Origin: CAILZL01 sp050181835
GTDB taxonomy: Bacteria; Pseudomonadota; Gammaproteobacteria; Steroidobacterales; Steroidobacteraceae
Length of the DNA stretch: 64,000 bases
Assembly: GCA_050181835.1 (NCBI GenBank)
Contig: JBFXCU010000008.1
Location: 36,347-100,346 of the forward strand
Direction of reading: 5' to 3'
Made by a program: the position numbers and the translations under genes. The first letter of the stretch is position 1, and every line of letters starts with the position of its first letter. Shown one piece after another: positions 62,474 to 64,000 of this stretch. The notes under the pieces are model-generated. The model had not been told where the DNA came from and made no database searches. It worked only from the letters and a program-made list of their open reading frames with translations.

Positions 62474-63499
62474 ATGTCATTTTTGATTATCACGTTGATT
62501 GCTTCTTGTTGTGCGTTTGTGATCGGTTGGGCGATCACGGCAGGAGTGCGCAGATATGCGCTTGCTACTCAGTTACTTGACCACCCCAACGTGCGAAGCT
62601 CACATACTGTTCCGACCCCGCGCGGTGGTGGTCTGAGTATTGTCATTGCATGTACTGTCGGCGTTTTGATTCTCTGGTTCATTCGGGCTATTGATATGCA
62701 TCTGGCTTTGGCTGTCGTAGGGGGTGGTGTTGCCATTGCCGCTGTGGGATTTATGGATGACCGTGACTCACTGCCTGTCTCGGTACGGATGGTCGTACAC
62801 ATCGTGGCTGCAGTGGGGGCGATGTACGTCTTGGGCGGCTTGTCGGTAATGCAGATTGGAGGGCGGCTTGTCGATCTCGGAATCTACGGAGACATCCTCG
62901 GTACCTTGGCGATTATCTGGACTTTGAATCTCTTCAACTTCATGGACGGGATTGATGGCATTGCCACCTCGGAGGCGATATTCGTAACGGGTGCCGGGGC
63001 CGGACTTGCATACTTTATGGGGGCTTCTGGTTCCACTTCGTTGGTCGCGGTACTGCTGGCAGCTTCGTGTCTGGGATTTCTGACGTGGAATTGGCCTCCT
63101 GCCAAGATTTTCATGGGCGATGTCGGCAGTGGCTATCTCGGCTACGTGATTGCGGTACTGGCAATCGCCGCAGCGCGGGAGAACCCAGTTGCATTGTTTG
63201 TGTGGCTCATACTCGGTGGTGTGTTTTTTGTGGATGCGACCATGACGCTCATTCGACGGCTGATTCGCCACGAGCGCGTGTATGTGGCGCACCGTAGCCA
63301 CGCCTATCAGTGGCTTTCGCGGCGTTGGAATAGTCACAAGCGTGTGACCGTCTTGGTGCTTTGCTTCAATGTCTTGTGGTTATTGCCGCTGGCTTGGTTT
63401 TGCTTGTACTACCCGAATAATGCTTGGTGGATATCGGGGCTTGCGCTCACTCCGGTGGCTGCCTTAGCGTTCATCGCAGGTGCTGGCCGACCTGAATGA
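62474..63499 (+). CDS. Initiating sugar-1-phosphate transferase of the WbpL/WecA family
   Basis: Integral membrane enzyme of 341 residues with about ten helices that loads HexNAc-1-phosphate on undecaprenyl phosphate. Conserved motifs are DHPNVRSSHTVPTPRGGGL, VGFMDDRDSLPVSVR (Mg-binding Asp pair), NLFNFMDGIDGIATSEA, KIFMGDVGSGYLGYV and the cytoplasmic HRSHAYQWLSRRW (His box). In P. aeruginosa, WbpL uses UDP-FucNAc or UDP-QuiNAc, which fits the sugar genes upstream. It is the last intact gene of the locus; the usual neighbour wbpM would lie beyond the IS element if present. Confidence 0.92.
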   Translation: MSFLIITLIASCCAFVIGWAITAGVRRYALATQLLDHPNVRSSHTVPTPRGGGLSIVIACTVGVLILWFIRAIDMHLALAVVGGGVAIAAVGFMDDRDSLPVSVRMVVHIVAAVGAMYVLGGLSVMQIGGRLVDLGIYGDILGTLAIIWTLNLFNFMDGIDGIATSEAIFVTGAGAGLAYFMGASGSTSLVAVLLAASCLGFLTWNWPPAKIFMGDVGSGYLGYVIAVLAIAAARENPVALFVWLILGGVFFVDATMTLIRRLIRHERVYVAHRSHAYQWLSRRWNSHKRVTVLVLCFNVLWLLPLAWFCLYYPNNAWWISGLALTPVAALAFIAGAGRPE

Positions 63500-63759
63500 T
63501 CAGTATGTGGCTCTGCAATAGCCAGAGAATAATGGTTGATTGGGCGATTTAATGGAAAGGATATGTCAACGACAAAATAATTTGTGCGTTCCCTGCTATC
63601 AGGGAAGCTGTTTTGAGGTGTACATTGAGAATGCTTCTGATGTTTCTGGTTCATCCCACGTTGACAGATGCAGAAATCGAAAAAATAGGTAGGGTTGCCG
63701 AGAGCGTGTTTGCCCGTGCGTTTTCACGCAGTTGAAATTCGGCAGCTACCGTAGGTTTT
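63500..63759 (+). pseudogene. Decayed gene remnant, possibly the C-terminus of a PLP-dependent aminotransferase
   Basis: In the region after the initiating transferase, an open stretch from 63553 to 63735 lacks a plausible start for a full gene. It ends with LLMFLVHPTLTDAEIEKIGR, then VAESVFARAFSRS and a stop. LVHPTLTDAEI resembles the last motif of DegT/DnrJ/EryC1-type sugar aminotransferases, which are common in such loci, but I cannot prove this without a search. The rest of 63500-63759 holds nothing recognisable. Confidence 0.4.
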
Positions 63760-63874
63760 AGGGAAGGTCTGATTAACCTCTATTTCGTCATTCCCACGAA
63801 AGTGGGAATCCAGTTAAATCAATTTCTTACTGGATACCCGCCTACGCGGGTATGACGTTAATCAGAGATTCCTT
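63760..63874. mobile_element. MITE-like palindromic element
   Basis: About 115 bases with near-identical 18-base inverted ends (63760-63777 and 63857-63874, core TCTGATTAAC / GTTAATCAGA). Inside lie two facing inverted units, CGTCATTCCCACGAAAGTGG near 63786 and a copy ending in CGGGTATGACG at 63857. Each contains its own short hairpin (CCCACGAAAGTGGG, CCCGCCTACGCGGG). It has no coding capacity. This is the form of small non-autonomous elements common in Pseudomonadota. Confidence 0.75.
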
Positions 63875-63875
63875 A

Positions 63876-64000
63876 GCAGGCTGTTGAAAATCTCCCTTAC
63901 AAAACCCGACTGAAATAAACTGCATGGGACGATAGTTTTTCGAGTGAAGGGGTCCTTGATGCGCGGTTCAGATGTGATGCAAGAGGCGTTGTTTACCACG
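63876..64000 (+). mobile_element. Left end of an insertion sequence with transposase start (partial)
   Basis: The sequence CAGGCTGTTGAAAATCTCCC at about 63878 resembles the terminal inverted repeat of IS5-type elements. After a short leader, ATG 63959 opens a frame MRGSDVMQEALFTT that runs to the last base of the window. This is the usual N-terminus of one group of IS5/IS1182-like transposases. The other end is outside the window, so family and integrity cannot be confirmed. It abuts the MITE-like element. Confidence 0.65.

Overview
The window looks like the chromosome of a motile Gram-negative bacterium of the Pseudomonadota, most likely a gamma- or betaproteobacterium with polar flagella. 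The reasons are the gene order fliLMNOPQR-flhBA-flhF-flhG-fliA-cheYZ-motCD, the presence of FlhF/FlhG, sigma-54 and sigma-28 type promoters, LptE, and a leuS-lptE-holA-nadD-rsfS-rlmH block. The genus cannot be named from sequence alone. Coding density is high, translational coupling (ATGA overlaps) is frequent and base composition is moderate. I see no rRNA, tRNA or CRISPR array.

Layout. (1) 1-5.8 kb: a heavy-metal type RND efflux pump (cut by the left edge) and its membrane fusion protein on the minus strand, divergent from an OmpR-family regulator and sensor kinase. A CTTAA-N6-CTTAA direct repeat lies between them. (2) 6.0-17.7 kb: one long flagellar operon, fliL to cheZ, behind a near-perfect sigma-54 promoter. 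(3) 17.8-20.1 kb: the motCD stator pair behind a sigma-28 promoter, then a DUF2802-like membrane protein. (4) 20.1-21.7 kb, minus strand: fliK plus a free-standing FlhB C-terminal-domain protein. (5) 21.8-32 kb: a second chemotaxis operon behind a sigma-28 promoter (STAS, cheA, mcp, cheW, cheR, cheD, cheB, HDOD), a small secreted protein with its own sigma-28 promoter, and a cheY followed by a gene whose product looks like an unrecognised CheZ-type phosphatase. (6) 32.2-44.2 kb: the housekeeping block leuS-lptE ... holA-nadD-rsfS-rlmH. It is split by about 5.9 kb of accessory genes: an Hpt protein, an HExxH protein, proline iminopeptidase, and a zinc/manganese-uptake-like set without its ATPase. 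(7) 44.3-46 kb: a DUF4139 protein and a strong palindromic repeat. (8) 46.2-63.5 kb: a Wzy-dependent surface polysaccharide locus with a large SLBB export protein, wzz, wzx, glycosyltransferases, an EpsG-type polymerase, fnlABC for UDP-L-FucNAc, a WbuB-like transferase, a WbpV-like reductase/epimerase and a WbpL/WecA-type initiating transferase. (9) 63.5-64 kb: a decaying gene remnant, a MITE-like palindrome and the first codons of an IS transposase.

How the parts work together. The sigma-54 promoter drives the export gate, switch and FliA. FliA then appears to drive motCD, the cheA operon, the small secreted protein and possibly the second cheY unit, through sites of the form NNAAG-N14-GCCGNTNN. 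The polysaccharide locus carries the genes for lipid-linked initiation, FucNAc supply, transfer, flipping, polymerisation, length control and export.

Most interesting observations: a candidate CheZ-like phosphatase (D100/Q104) that shares a GSV[DE]LF tail with CheD; a ribosome-silencing factor with a histone-H1-like N-terminal extension; a FliA-controlled secreted protein of unknown function; a chimeric mini-Wzz reading frame; and a seven-base tandem repeat inside leuS.
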